Shown here piece by piece: positions 1-5,338 of a DNA stretch of 6,430 bases. Source of the stretch: DATKQI01 sp035532755 (GTDB lineage: Bacteria; Pseudomonadota; Alphaproteobacteria; Acetobacterales; Acetobacteraceae); contig DATKQI010000217.1 of assembly GCA_035532755.1 (NCBI GenBank), forward strand, positions 1 to 6,430, written 5' to 3'. Below the pieces are notes generated by a model, which had not been told where the DNA came from, did no database searches, and worked only from the letters and a program-made list of their open reading frames with translations. How positions within the stretch are numbered: the first letter of the stretch is position 1; the number at the start of each line of letters is the position of its first letter. A program made the position numbers and the translations under genes.

Positions 1-33
1 CGCGAATGCCTCGCCCGGCCGGTGCCGGCATGA
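1..33 (+). CDS. 3' tail of an upstream gene (possibly cheA), partial
   Basis: The window opens inside what is probably the preceding gene of the che operon. Frame 1 reads RECLARPVPA and stops at TGA 31-33, just before cheW. Frame 3 is also open from the window edge and stops at TGA 45-47, giving an ATGA overlap with the cheW start. Too few codons are present to choose between the frames by codon use or homology. A cheA gene is the natural guess, because cheA-W-Y-B-R is an established alphaproteobacterial order (for example the Azospirillum che1 cluster). That is inference from context; nothing in these few residues identifies CheA. Confidence 0.3.
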   Translation, partial: RECLARPVPA

Positions 34-43
34 GGGCGCGCGG

Positions 44-511
44 ATGAGCGACACCATGCACGCCGATGCGGAGCGGACCTTCGTGATCCTGACCGTGGCG
101 GGGCAGATGTGCGGCGTGCCGGTGCTGGCGGTGCGGGACATATTGGGGGAGCAGGCGATCACCCGCATCCCGCTCGCCCCGCCCGAGGTCGCCGGCAGCC
201 TGAACCTGCGCGGCCGCATCGTCACCGCGATCGACCTGCGGCGGCGGCTGCATCTGCCGCCCGCCCCGCCCGGCCAGCCCCGGATGTCGGTCGTCGCCGA
301 GCAGGACGGGGAGCTGTATGCGCTGCTGGTGGACGGGGTGAGCGAGGTGCTGAGCCTGCCTGCCCGGCAGTTCGAGGCGAACCCGCCCACGCTGGAACCC
401 GGCTGGGCCGATTTCAGCGCCGGCATCTGCCGCCTGCCGGAGCGGCTGCTGGTGGTGCTGGACGTGGCGCGGCTGATGGACCTGGGCGCCGCGCCGGCCG
501 AGCGCGGCTGA
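44..511 (+). CDS. cheW: Chemotaxis coupling protein CheW
   Basis: This 155-residue cytoplasmic adaptor bridges chemoreceptors and the histidine kinase CheA in the signalling array. It is a single CheW domain covering about residues 11-148, close to the usual family length. The N-terminal strand is RTFVILTVAGQMCGVPV, followed by the receptor-facing loop VRDILGEQAITRIPLAPPEVAG. The hallmark NLRG at 54-57 leads into IVTAIDLRRRL (59-69), which fits the family consensus N-LRG-x-V-x-x-x-DLR. Later strands include LYALLVDGVSEVLSL and the closing LLVVLDVARLM. The start at 44 is favoured over the in-frame ATG at 56 because GAGGG lies at 32-36, 7 nt upstream. It is the first complete gene of a cheW-cheY-cheB-cheR run, and cheY begins 5 nt after its stop. 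The family call is secure; which receptors it serves cannot be told from here. Confidence 0.95.
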   Translation: MSDTMHADAERTFVILTVAGQMCGVPVLAVRDILGEQAITRIPLAPPEVAGSLNLRGRIVTAIDLRRRLHLPPAPPGQPRMSVVAEQDGELYALLVDGVSEVLSLPARQFEANPPTLEPGWADFSAGICRLPERLLVVLDVARLMDLGAAPAERG

Positions 512-516
512 CCGGA

Positions 517-897
517 ATGGACGGACGACCCGAACGCCTGTGCCTGATCGTCGATGACAGCCGGGTGGTGCGCAAGGTGGCCCGCCGCATCCTGGAAGGC
601 GGCGGCTTCGCGGTGGCGGAGGCGGAGGACGGGCGGCAGGCGCTGGAGGCGTGCCGCCGCCGCCTGCCCGCCTGCGTGCTGCTGGACTGGAACATGCCGG
701 TGATGAGCGGGATCGAGTTCCTGAAGGCGCTGCGGGCGGAATTCGGGCCGGACGATCCGCCCGTGGTGTTCTGCACCACCGAGACGGACATGCGCTTCAT
801 CGAGGCGGCGATTGCGAACGGCGCGCAGGAATTCATCATGAAACCGTTCGATGCGGAGATCCTGCTGGGCAAGTTCGCGCAGATCGGCCTGTTGTGA
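517..897 (+). CDS. cheY: Single-domain response regulator, CheY type
   Basis: This 126-residue protein is a stand-alone receiver domain with no output domain, as in CheY. Phosphorylated by CheA, such proteins bind the flagellar switch (or act as a phosphate sink) to change motor behaviour. The conserved receiver residues are all present: acidic pair D13-D14, phosphoacceptor D57 in LLDWNMPVMSG, switch threonines T87-T88 and K109 in the FIMKPF motif. F106 occupies the aromatic switch position. The ATG at 517 is chosen because only about six residues then precede the first beta strand LCLIVDD; the reading frame is open further upstream, but only as a shadow of cheW. It starts 5 nt after cheW and its TGA overlaps the GTG start of cheB, so translation is probably coupled. 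Many alphaproteobacteria have several CheY paralogues, so the exact motor-binding role is inferred. Confidence 0.93.
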   Translation: MDGRPERLCLIVDDSRVVRKVARRILEGGGFAVAEAEDGRQALEACRRRLPACVLLDWNMPVMSGIEFLKALRAEFGPDDPPVVFCTTETDMRFIEAAIANGAQEFIMKPFDAEILLGKFAQIGLL

Positions 898-1940
898 ACG
901 TTACGGAACCGATCCGCGTACTGGTGTGCGACGATTCGGCGGTGATCCGTTCCATCGTCAGCCGCATGCTCGCGGCCGATCCGGCGATCCGCGTGGTGGC
1001 GCGCGCGGCGAACGGGAAGCTCGCGCTGGCCGCGCTGGCGGCGCAGCCGGTCGATGTGGTGGTGCTGGACATCGAGATGCCGGAGATGGACGGGCTCACC
1101 GCCCTGCCGCTGCTGCTGCGCGCCGATCCGGCCCTGCGCGTGGTGATGGCCTCCACGCTCACCACGCGCGGGGCGGAAGTGGCTCTGCGCGCGCTGCGGC
1201 TGGGGGCGGCGGATTACGTGGCGAAGCCCACATCCGTGGCGAACGTGGGGGCGGATGCCGCCTTCCGCCAAGATCTGGTGGCGAAGGTGAAGGGGCTGGG
1301 CCGGCAGCGGCGGCGGCCCACGGCAAGCGGCCCTGCCCTTCCCGATTTGCGGCCCGCGCCACGGCACCCGCCGCTGCTGCTCGCCATCGGCAGTTCCACC
1401 GGCGGGCCGCAGGCGCTGTTCACCCTCATCGCCGCGCTCGGCCCCGATCTGCCGGTGCCGGTGGTGGCCACCCAGCACATGCCGCCCACCTTCACCGCCA
1501 TCCTGGCCGCGCATATCACGCGGCTCAACGCGATGCCCTGCGCGGAGGCGGCCGATGGCGCGCCGCTGCTGCCCGGCCGCATCCACCTCGCGCCGGGGGA
1601 CCGGCACCTGCTGGTCCGCCCCGGGCCGGTTGCGCATCTGTCCGCCGAGGCGGAGGAGAATTTCTGCCGCCCCGCGGTCGATCCCATGCTGCGCAGCGCC
1701 GCGGCGGCGCTGGACGGGCGGGTGCTGGCGGTGATGCTGACGGGCATGGGGCACGACGGGCTGGCGGGCACAGAAGCCGTGGTGGCCGCCGGCGGGGCCG
1801 CGCTCGCGCAGGACGAGGCGAGCAGCGTGGTGTGGGGCATGCCGGGCGCGATCGCCCGCGCCGGGCTGTGCCACGCGGTGCTGCCGCTGCCCGCGCTGGC
1901 GGCGAAGGTGCGGCAGATGCTGGGGATGCGGCCGGGGTGA
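894..1940 (+). CDS. cheB: Chemotaxis response regulator protein-glutamate methylesterase CheB
   Basis: CheB removes methyl groups from receptor glutamates (and may deamidate glutamines), resetting receptor signalling during adaptation; phosphorylation by CheA activates it. The 348-residue protein has the expected two domains. The receiver spans about 7-125, with D13-D14, phosphoacceptor D59 in VVLDIEMPEMDG, S87-T88 and K111. After a short Arg/Pro-rich linker (about 134-160), the catalytic domain spans about 161-345. Its serine is S168 in AIGSSTGGPQ, histidine H195 in TQHMPP, and aspartate D288 in LTGMGHDG, matching the known Ser-His-Asp triad. The start is the GTG at 894, which overlaps the cheY stop; it puts the first strand IRVLVCDD at residues 7-14, as usual in the family. 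No good Shine-Dalgarno is visible, consistent with coupled translation. The 3' end overlaps cheR in the same GTGA manner. Confidence 0.96.
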   Translation: MNVTEPIRVLVCDDSAVIRSIVSRMLAADPAIRVVARAANGKLALAALAAQPVDVVVLDIEMPEMDGLTALPLLLRADPALRVVMASTLTTRGAEVALRALRLGAADYVAKPTSVANVGADAAFRQDLVAKVKGLGRQRRRPTASGPALPDLRPAPRHPPLLLAIGSSTGGPQALFTLIAALGPDLPVPVVATQHMPPTFTAILAAHITRLNAMPCAEAADGAPLLPGRIHLAPGDRHLLVRPGPVAHLSAEAEENFCRPAVDPMLRSAAAALDGRVLAVMLTGMGHDGLAGTEAVVAAGGAALAQDEASSVVWGMPGAIARAGLCHAVLPLPALAAKVRQMLGMRPG

Positions 1941-2803
1941 CGCCGGTATTGTTCGACATGCTGGCCGCGCTGCTGAAAGCGCGCTCGGGCCTCGCGATCG
2001 GGCGGGACAAGCTCTACCTGCTCGAAACCCGGCTCGCGCCCATCCTGCGGGAAGCGGGGCTGCCCGGGCTCGATGCGCTGGCGCTGCGGCTGCGCGGGGT
2101 GGTGGATGATGCGCTGGCCGGGCGGGTGGTGGAGGCGATGACCACCAACGAAACCTCGTTCTTCCGGGACGGAAAGCCCTTCGCCCATTTCCGCGACGTG
2201 GCGCTGCCGGCGGCACTCGCCGCGCATGATGCGCCCATCCGCATCTGGTCGGCCGCCAGCGCATCGGGGCAGGAAGCCTATTCGCTGGCGATGATCCTGG
2301 CGGACAGCGCGCCGCTGCTGGCCGGGCGGCGGGCGGAAATCCTGGGCACCGACCTGTCCGCCGAACAGGTGGCCCGCGCGCAGGTCGGGCTGTTCAGCCA
2401 GTTCGAAATCCAGCGCGGCCTGCCGATGCAACTGCTGGTGCGGCATTTCCGCAAGGAGGATGCGGGGTGGCGGGTGAAGGAGGATCTGCGCGCATCCGTG
2501 CGGTTCCGCGAATGGAACCTGCTGTCGGACCTGCGGCCGCTTGGTGTGTTCGACATCGTGTTCTGCCGCAACGTGCTGATCTATTTCGACCCGCCGACGA
2601 AGGCGCGCGTGCTGGACGCGATCTGCCGCCAGATGGCCCCGCATGGGGTGCTGTATCTGGGCGGGGCGGAAACCGCGCTCGGCCTGTGCGCGGGCCTTGC
2701 CCCGGCCGACGGGCATCGCGGGGCGTTCGTGCCGGCGGCGGGCGGGGATGCGGGTGGCCGGGGCGCCCATGCCCGCGCCGCGACGCATGCTACGGCATCA
2801 TGA
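1937..2803 (+). CDS. cheR: Chemotaxis protein methyltransferase CheR
   Basis: CheR transfers methyl from S-adenosylmethionine to specific receptor glutamates, opposing CheB. The 288-residue product has an N-terminal helical domain (about 1-70) and a SAM-dependent methyltransferase domain. Landmarks are TTNETSFFRD at 69-78, the SAM-binding motif I region IWSAASASGQEAYSLAM at 103-119, ILGTDLS at 135-141, and FCRNVLIYFD at 209-218. The usual closing GGAETALGL is followed by a Gly/Ala/His-rich tail of about 25 residues with no recognisable motif. The family commonly reads WSAACSTGQEPYS in motif I, so the Cys-to-Ser and Pro-to-Ala differences are mild variants. The GTG at 1937 overlaps the cheB stop, and the helical domain begins at once; the in-frame ATG at 1958 is less likely because it would trim the first helix. 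The last 14 bases overlap the oppositely oriented zinc-finger gene. Confidence 0.95.
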   Translation: MTPVLFDMLAALLKARSGLAIGRDKLYLLETRLAPILREAGLPGLDALALRLRGVVDDALAGRVVEAMTTNETSFFRDGKPFAHFRDVALPAALAAHDAPIRIWSAASASGQEAYSLAMILADSAPLLAGRRAEILGTDLSAEQVARAQVGLFSQFEIQRGLPMQLLVRHFRKEDAGWRVKEDLRASVRFREWNLLSDLRPLGVFDIVFCRNVLIYFDPPTKARVLDAICRQMAPHGVLYLGGAETALGLCAGLAPADGHRGAFVPAAGGDAGGRGAHARAATHATAS

Positions 2804-3050
2804 TCCGATCGACATAGCACCACTTCCAGCTCTCGCCCGGCTCGAACGAACGCATGACCGGATGCGCGGTGGCTTCGAAATGCTTCGTGGCGTGCCTGTT
2901 CTTCGAGGAATCGCAGCAGCCGACATGGCCGCAGGCCAGGCACAGGCGCAGATGCACCCAGCTATCGCCGCTCGCGAGGCATTCCTCGCAGCCCTGGGTT
3001 CGGGGAGCGGCCGGGCGGGCGTTCGCCAGATGCGTGCAGGGTTCGGGCAT
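2790..3050 (-). CDS. Stand-alone UBP-type zinc-finger protein
   Basis: This 86-residue protein is almost entirely one ZnF-UBP domain (the family found in ubiquitin-specific proteases and HDAC6). Candidate zinc ligands are C5, H7, C21, C24, C37, C40, H42, C45, H53, H57 and H63, in the pattern CTH...GCEEC...LCLACGHVGCCDSS...RHATKHF...H. The closing motif SWKWCYVD at 74-81 is typical of the bacterial members. In eukaryotes the domain binds the C-terminal Gly-Gly of ubiquitin; bacteria generally lack ubiquitin, and the role of the bacterial proteins is not established. The ATG at 3050 is chosen because the domain begins immediately after it and a GGGGAG Shine-Dalgarno lies about 7 nt upstream on this strand. 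The open frame continues upstream to 3257 only through repeat-derived sequence (RHSGEGRGPS). It converges on cheR and overlaps it by 14 bp, and no terminator is evident between them. Confidence 0.92.
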   Translation of the reverse strand: MPEPCTHLANARPAAPRTQGCEECLASGDSWVHLRLCLACGHVGCCDSSKNRHATKHFEATAHPVMRSFEPGESWKWCYVDRIMMP

Positions 3051-3143
3051 TGTCGTTCTCCCCGAAGTTGGCGCGAAGCATGCGGGAGCTTGGCGGCGGC
3101 AGGGCGGGCGCGCAATGGTTTTGGCGGAACGCCGGCTTCGCAC

Positions 3144-3175
3144 GCTTGGACCCCGGCCTTCGCCGGAGTGACGGG
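3144..3175. repeat. REP-like dispersed palindromic repeat
   Basis: The core ACCCCGGCCTTCGCCGGAGT (3150-3169) forms a stem of about seven pairs with one C/A mismatch around a CTTC loop. In translation it gives RHSGEGRGPS, VTPAKAGVQ and TPAFAGVT, peptides that recur as spurious ORFs from dispersed repeats in many proteobacterial genomes. This recognition comes from general knowledge; only one copy lies in the window, so repetition cannot be shown here. It sits in the 225-bp spacer between the divergent zinc-finger and DUF1993 genes. Outer boundaries are approximate. Confidence 0.65.
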
Positions 3176-3260
3176 GTGGGGTTGGGGGTGGCGGAATGCC
3201 GTCAACAACCTTGCATAACCTCCCCGGGCGCACATGTTCGGGACGCGACTGCTTCAATCA

Positions 3261-3268
3261 AGGGGAGG
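3261..3268 (+). promoter_or_regulatory. Strong ribosome binding site of the DUF1993 gene
   Basis: AGGGGAGG ends 7 nt before the ATG at 3276 and is close to the anti-Shine-Dalgarno complement. It decides the start: the frame is open from an ATG at 3234, but that one lacks such a site and would add 14 residues (MFGTRLLQSRGGRR) atypical of the family. Confidence 0.7.
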
Positions 3269-3275
3269 ACGACGA

Positions 3276-3785
3276 ATGCCGCTGTCGATGTATCAGGCCT
3301 GCGTGCCGGTGTGCCTGCAAATGCTGGGGGCGCTTTCGGGCGTGCTGGACAAGGCGGCGGCCCATGCGCAGGCGCGCAAGATCGATCCCGCCGTGCTGCT
3401 CACCGCGCGGCTGTATCCCGACATGTTCACGCTGACGAAGCAGGTGCAGATCGCCTGCGATTTCGCCCGCTGGTCCGCGCTGCGCCCGGCCGGGCTGGAG
3501 GTGGAGCGTGTGGCGGATACCGAGACGAGCTTCGATGAGCTGAAGGCGCGCATCGGCAAGACGATGGACCAGCTCAAGGCGATCAGGCCGGAACAGCTCG
3601 ACGGCACGGAGGAGCGCACGGTGGAGTTCAAGGCGGGATCGAAGGAACTCCGCTTCGCCGGCCAGCAGTACCTGCTGCACGTCGCGCTGCCCAACGTGTT
3701 CTTCCACATCACCACCGCCTACGCGATCCTGCGGCACAACGGGGTGGAGCTGGGGAAGATGGATTACATGGGCGCGACCGGCTGA
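3276..3785 (+). CDS. DUF1993 family protein
   Basis: The 169-residue protein matches DUF1993, a proteobacterial and fungal family of about 165-175 residues with a helical, probably DinB-like fold and no established function. Recognisable blocks are the start MPLSMYQACVPVCLQMLG, LDKAAAHAQARKIDPAVLL, ARLYPDMFTLTKQVQIACDFA, ADTETSFDELKARIGKT, and the C-terminal FHITTAYAILRHNGVELGK. There is no signal peptide or membrane segment, so it is presumably cytoplasmic. Any metal-binding or enzymatic role would be speculation. The start is fixed by the AGGGGAGG site and by the family's usual MSxSMY-like beginning. It stands alone: upstream is a divergent gene and downstream a strong hairpin facing a convergent gene, so it is probably monocistronic. 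No convincing promoter is visible; TTGCAT at 3211-3216 has no good -10 partner. Confidence 0.93.
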   Translation: MPLSMYQACVPVCLQMLGALSGVLDKAAAHAQARKIDPAVLLTARLYPDMFTLTKQVQIACDFARWSALRPAGLEVERVADTETSFDELKARIGKTMDQLKAIRPEQLDGTEERTVEFKAGSKELRFAGQQYLLHVALPNVFFHITTAYAILRHNGVELGKMDYMGATG

Positions 3786-3810
3786 TCCGGGGCGCGCTTC
3801 GTCTTTCGCC

Positions 3811-3846
3811 AGGCCCGCGCAAGCGCATGTGCGCCTGCGCGGGCTT
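3811..3846. terminator. Hairpin between convergent genes, candidate bidirectional terminator
   Basis: GCCCGCGC (3813-3820) pairs perfectly with GCGCGGGC (3837-3844). The stem extends inward by an A-T pair and, after one A/C mismatch, by GCGC/GCGC (3823-3826 with 3831-3834), closing on an ATGT loop. Outward there are a G/T wobble and an A-T pair. It lies 25 bp after the DUF1993 stop and 14 bp after the DUF892 stop on the other strand, where a shared terminator is expected. There is no real T-tract on either side, so it could instead be an RNA-stabilising 3' hairpin or need Rho. Confidence 0.6.
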
Positions 3847-3860
3847 GAGCCGATGACGCC

Positions 3861-4355
3861 CTACGCCGCCTTGCGGGCCGCGCCGGGGTTGAGGGTCTTG
3901 TGGGCGAGGCCGTTCAGCAGCGTGTCGGCCTTCTTCTCCTCCTCCAGCGTCTTGTGCAGAAGCTCCGCCGCTTCCGGCTGGCCGCAGGATTTCGCCCAGG
4001 CGATCAGCGCCCCGTAGCGCGCCATCTCGTAATGTTCCACCGCTTGCGCGCAGGCGGCGATGCCGGCATCGCGCACGCTGCCCGGCTCGGACGCATGGAT
4101 CACGTCCTCGCCTTCCTCGATCAGCCCCTGGATCGCCTCGCAGGTGGTGCCGCGGGCGGTCTTGCCGATCTTGTCGAACACCTGCTGCAGCCGCTCCACA
4201 TGGCCTTCGGTTTCCTCGCGGTGGTGCAGCAGCGCCTGTTTCAGCTCGGCGTTCTGGGAGGCAGCGGCCATCTTCGGCAGCGCCTTCAGGATCTGCCGTT
4301 CGGCGTAATACACATCCTGCAGGAAATGCAGGAACAGGTCGTTCATCGTTTTCAT
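3861..4355 (-). CDS. DUF892 / YciF-like ferritin-fold protein
   Basis: This 164-residue protein belongs to the DUF892 family (YciE/YciF of enterobacteria), four-helix-bundle proteins of the ferritin-like superfamily linked to stress responses and of unproven biochemical role. The start MKTMNDLFLHFLQDVYYAERQ is characteristic. Further family blocks are LPKMAAASQNAELKQALLHH, HREETEGHVERLQQVFDKIG (45-64), CEAIQGLIEEGEDVI, AVEHYEMARYGALIAWA and LLHKTLEEEKKADTLLNGLA. Acidic and histidine residues recur where di-iron ligands sit in ferritin folds (E19, E50, E54, E107, H108, E110, E140), though individual ligands cannot be assigned by eye. The start at 4355 has AAGGA 7 nt upstream on this strand. 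Only 39 bp separate it from the small gene upstream, so the two are probably co-transcribed. The C-terminus AARKAA looks like an ordinary unstructured tail. Confidence 0.94.
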   Translation of the reverse strand: MKTMNDLFLHFLQDVYYAERQILKALPKMAAASQNAELKQALLHHREETEGHVERLQQVFDKIGKTARGTTCEAIQGLIEEGEDVIHASEPGSVRDAGIAACAQAVEHYEMARYGALIAWAKSCGQPEAAELLHKTLEEEKKADTLLNGLAHKTLNPGAARKAA

Positions 4356-4394
4356 CTGCGGGTCCTTATTCGGGCTAGTGGAATTCGGGCCGGG

Positions 4395-4625
4395 TCAGTG
4401 GCCGTCGTGGCTCTGCTGGCCGCTCTTGTCGCGGGTTGCCCAGGGCATCTTCTCGCCGGCCTTCGCGGCATTGCCCGGGTCGTGCGCGCCGCCGGTGGCG
4501 TCGCCATGGCCCTGTGGAGTGCCCTTCACTTCAACCTCGGGCCCCTTCGGGCGGTCCTGCGCGGCATTGCCCGGCTTGCCCATGCCGGGCGCGGTCTTGC
4601 CGGGGCGATCGTGAGTCTGTGACAT
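4395..4625 (-). CDS. Small disordered hydrophilic protein upstream of the DUF892 gene
   Basis: This predicted 76-residue protein is not recognised as a named family. It is dominated by Gly, Pro, Lys, Asp, His, Ala and Gln. It has no cysteine, one tryptophan (W62), no hydrophobic stretch and no signal peptide, so it is probably intrinsically disordered and cytoplasmic. The motif PGNAA occurs twice, at 18-22 and 50-54. The ATG at 4625 is preferred over one ten codons upstream because AAGGA lies about 7 nt before it. It precedes the DUF892 gene by 39 bp on the same strand. Placement recalls enterobacterial yciG-yciF, where a small Gly-rich stress protein precedes a DUF892 protein, but the KGG repeats of YciG are not seen. 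Support for coding is a good Shine-Dalgarno, sensible spacing and hydrophilic composition; homology is not demonstrated. Confidence 0.75.
   Translation of the reverse strand: MSQTHDRPGKTAPGMGKPGNAAQDRPKGPEVEVKGTPQGHGDATGGAHDPGNAAKAGEKMPWATRDKSGQQSHDGH
4464..4574. repeat. Pair of 15-bp direct repeats inside the small disordered-protein gene
   Basis: CGCGGCATTGCCCGG occurs exactly at 4464-4478 and again at 4560-4574, 96 bp apart and therefore in the same reading frame. On the coding (minus) strand both copies encode the PGNAA motif, so the repeat probably reflects a duplicated peptide module rather than a mobile element. The range given spans both copies. Confidence 0.7.
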
Positions 4626-4680
4626 GGAGCGTCCTTTCCTGCTTGCCCGGCGCATGTCTCCGGCCGGGCATCAGGGTCTC

Positions 4681-4705
4681 AATCCCCGCTCCGGCGCTCC
4701 GTTCC
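4681..4705 (-). promoter_or_regulatory. Weak candidate EcfG-type promoter for the small protein and DUF892 pair
   Basis: On the minus strand GGAAC (4705-4701) is followed after 16 nt by GATT (4684-4681). The alphaproteobacterial general stress sigma factor EcfG recognises GGAAC, a 16-17 nt spacer and a CGTT-like -10. The -35 is exact, but the -10 lacks the consensus GTT, so a chance match is quite possible. The position, 56 nt before the ATG at 4625, is suitable. Its assignment rests on the stress-linked nature of DUF892 proteins as much as on sequence. Confidence 0.25.
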
Positions 4706-4807
4706 CTGCCACGCGTGAAATGTAATCCGGCCCGGCGACGCACCCCGCCGAGGGCGCACGGCAACCATGAGCAGGATGCCGCGTTGTGCGCGGGAAGGAG
4801 AGCAGCC

Positions 4808-5248
4808 ATGGTGCGCGTGGTGGGGATCGACCATCTGGTGATCCGGGTGGGGGATTACGAAAGATCGAAGGATTTCTATGGCAGGCTGTTCGCCTTCCTC
4901 GGCTTCAAGGTGCTGGAGGAATACGCCGGCGCCATCGGCTGGACCAACGGCCGCACGCGCTTCTGGATCGGCCCGGCCGATGTGCGGGGGCGTGCGCGCA
5001 AGCACCGGATCGGCGATATCGGCTTCCACCACTATGCCTTCGAACTGCGCAGCCGGAAGGATGTGGATGGGCTGGGCGCGTTCGTGCAGACCCTGGGTGC
5101 GACCATCGCCGACCCGCCGGGCGAGTATTACGATGACTACTACGCCGTGTTCTTCCTCGATCCGGACGGGCTGAAGCTCGAAGGGATGAAATACGGGGAG
5201 CGGAAGGCCAAAGCCGCGCGCAGGAAAGAACGCCCGAAAGCCGTTTGA
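4808..5248 (+). CDS. VOC family (glyoxalase/bleomycin-resistance fold) protein
   Basis: The 146-residue protein has one vicinal-oxygen-chelate domain made of two beta-alpha-beta-beta-beta modules. Module one opens with GIDHLVIRVGDYERSKDFYGRLFAFLGFKV (6-35). Module two opens with IGFHHYAFELRSRKDVDGLGAFV (71-93) and ends with YAVFFLDPDGLKLEGMKY. Candidate metal ligands in the standard positions are H9, H74 or H75, and E125. The family includes lyases, isomerases, dioxygenases and resistance proteins; the substrate cannot be read from the sequence, and glyoxalase I activity should not be assumed. A basic tail (about 130-146, ERKAKAARRKERPKAV) follows the domain. AAGGAG at 4795-4800 lies 7 nt before the ATG, fixing the start. 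The gene is divergent from the small-protein/DUF892 pair; TGTAAT at 4721-4726 resembles a -10 box but has no good -35. Confidence 0.92.
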   Translation: MVRVVGIDHLVIRVGDYERSKDFYGRLFAFLGFKVLEEYAGAIGWTNGRTRFWIGPADVRGRARKHRIGDIGFHHYAFELRSRKDVDGLGAFVQTLGATIADPPGEYYDDYYAVFFLDPDGLKLEGMKYGERKAKAARRKERPKAV

Positions 5249-5338
5249 AAAGGCCGGTGCCGGCGCGCGGACCGGGCTGTTTCCCGCGGGCGGGAGGCGG
5301 CATACTGGCGATGCAACGAGCAGGGGGGCCGGTCCGGC

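Noticed and set aside
905..909. GGAAC near the start of cheB
   Set aside because: It is inside the coding sequence and is not followed by a -10 match at the right distance; promoter activity has no support.
414..2264. Minus-strand open frame of 616 codons across cheY, cheB and cheR
   Set aside because: It lies antisense to four well-supported che genes, and its translation is Arg/Pro/His-rich low-complexity sequence typical of the non-coding strand in high-GC DNA.
3126..3130. GGAAC on the plus strand upstream of the DUF1993 gene as an EcfG -35 box
   Set aside because: No GTT-like -10 follows at 16-17 nt, and the spacer runs into the REP-like repeat.
3051..3257. N-terminal extension of the zinc-finger frame up to 3257
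   Set aside because: The extra 69 residues come largely from the palindromic repeat (RHSGEGRGPS) and lack family similarity; a good Shine-Dalgarno precedes the ATG at 3050.
3900..4622. Plus-strand open frame of 240 codons with hydrophobic stretches opposite DUF892 and the small gene
   Set aside because: It is antisense to a clear DUF892 gene, and its apparent hydrophobic segments are the complement of Ala/Glu/Lys helices rather than a membrane protein of known type.
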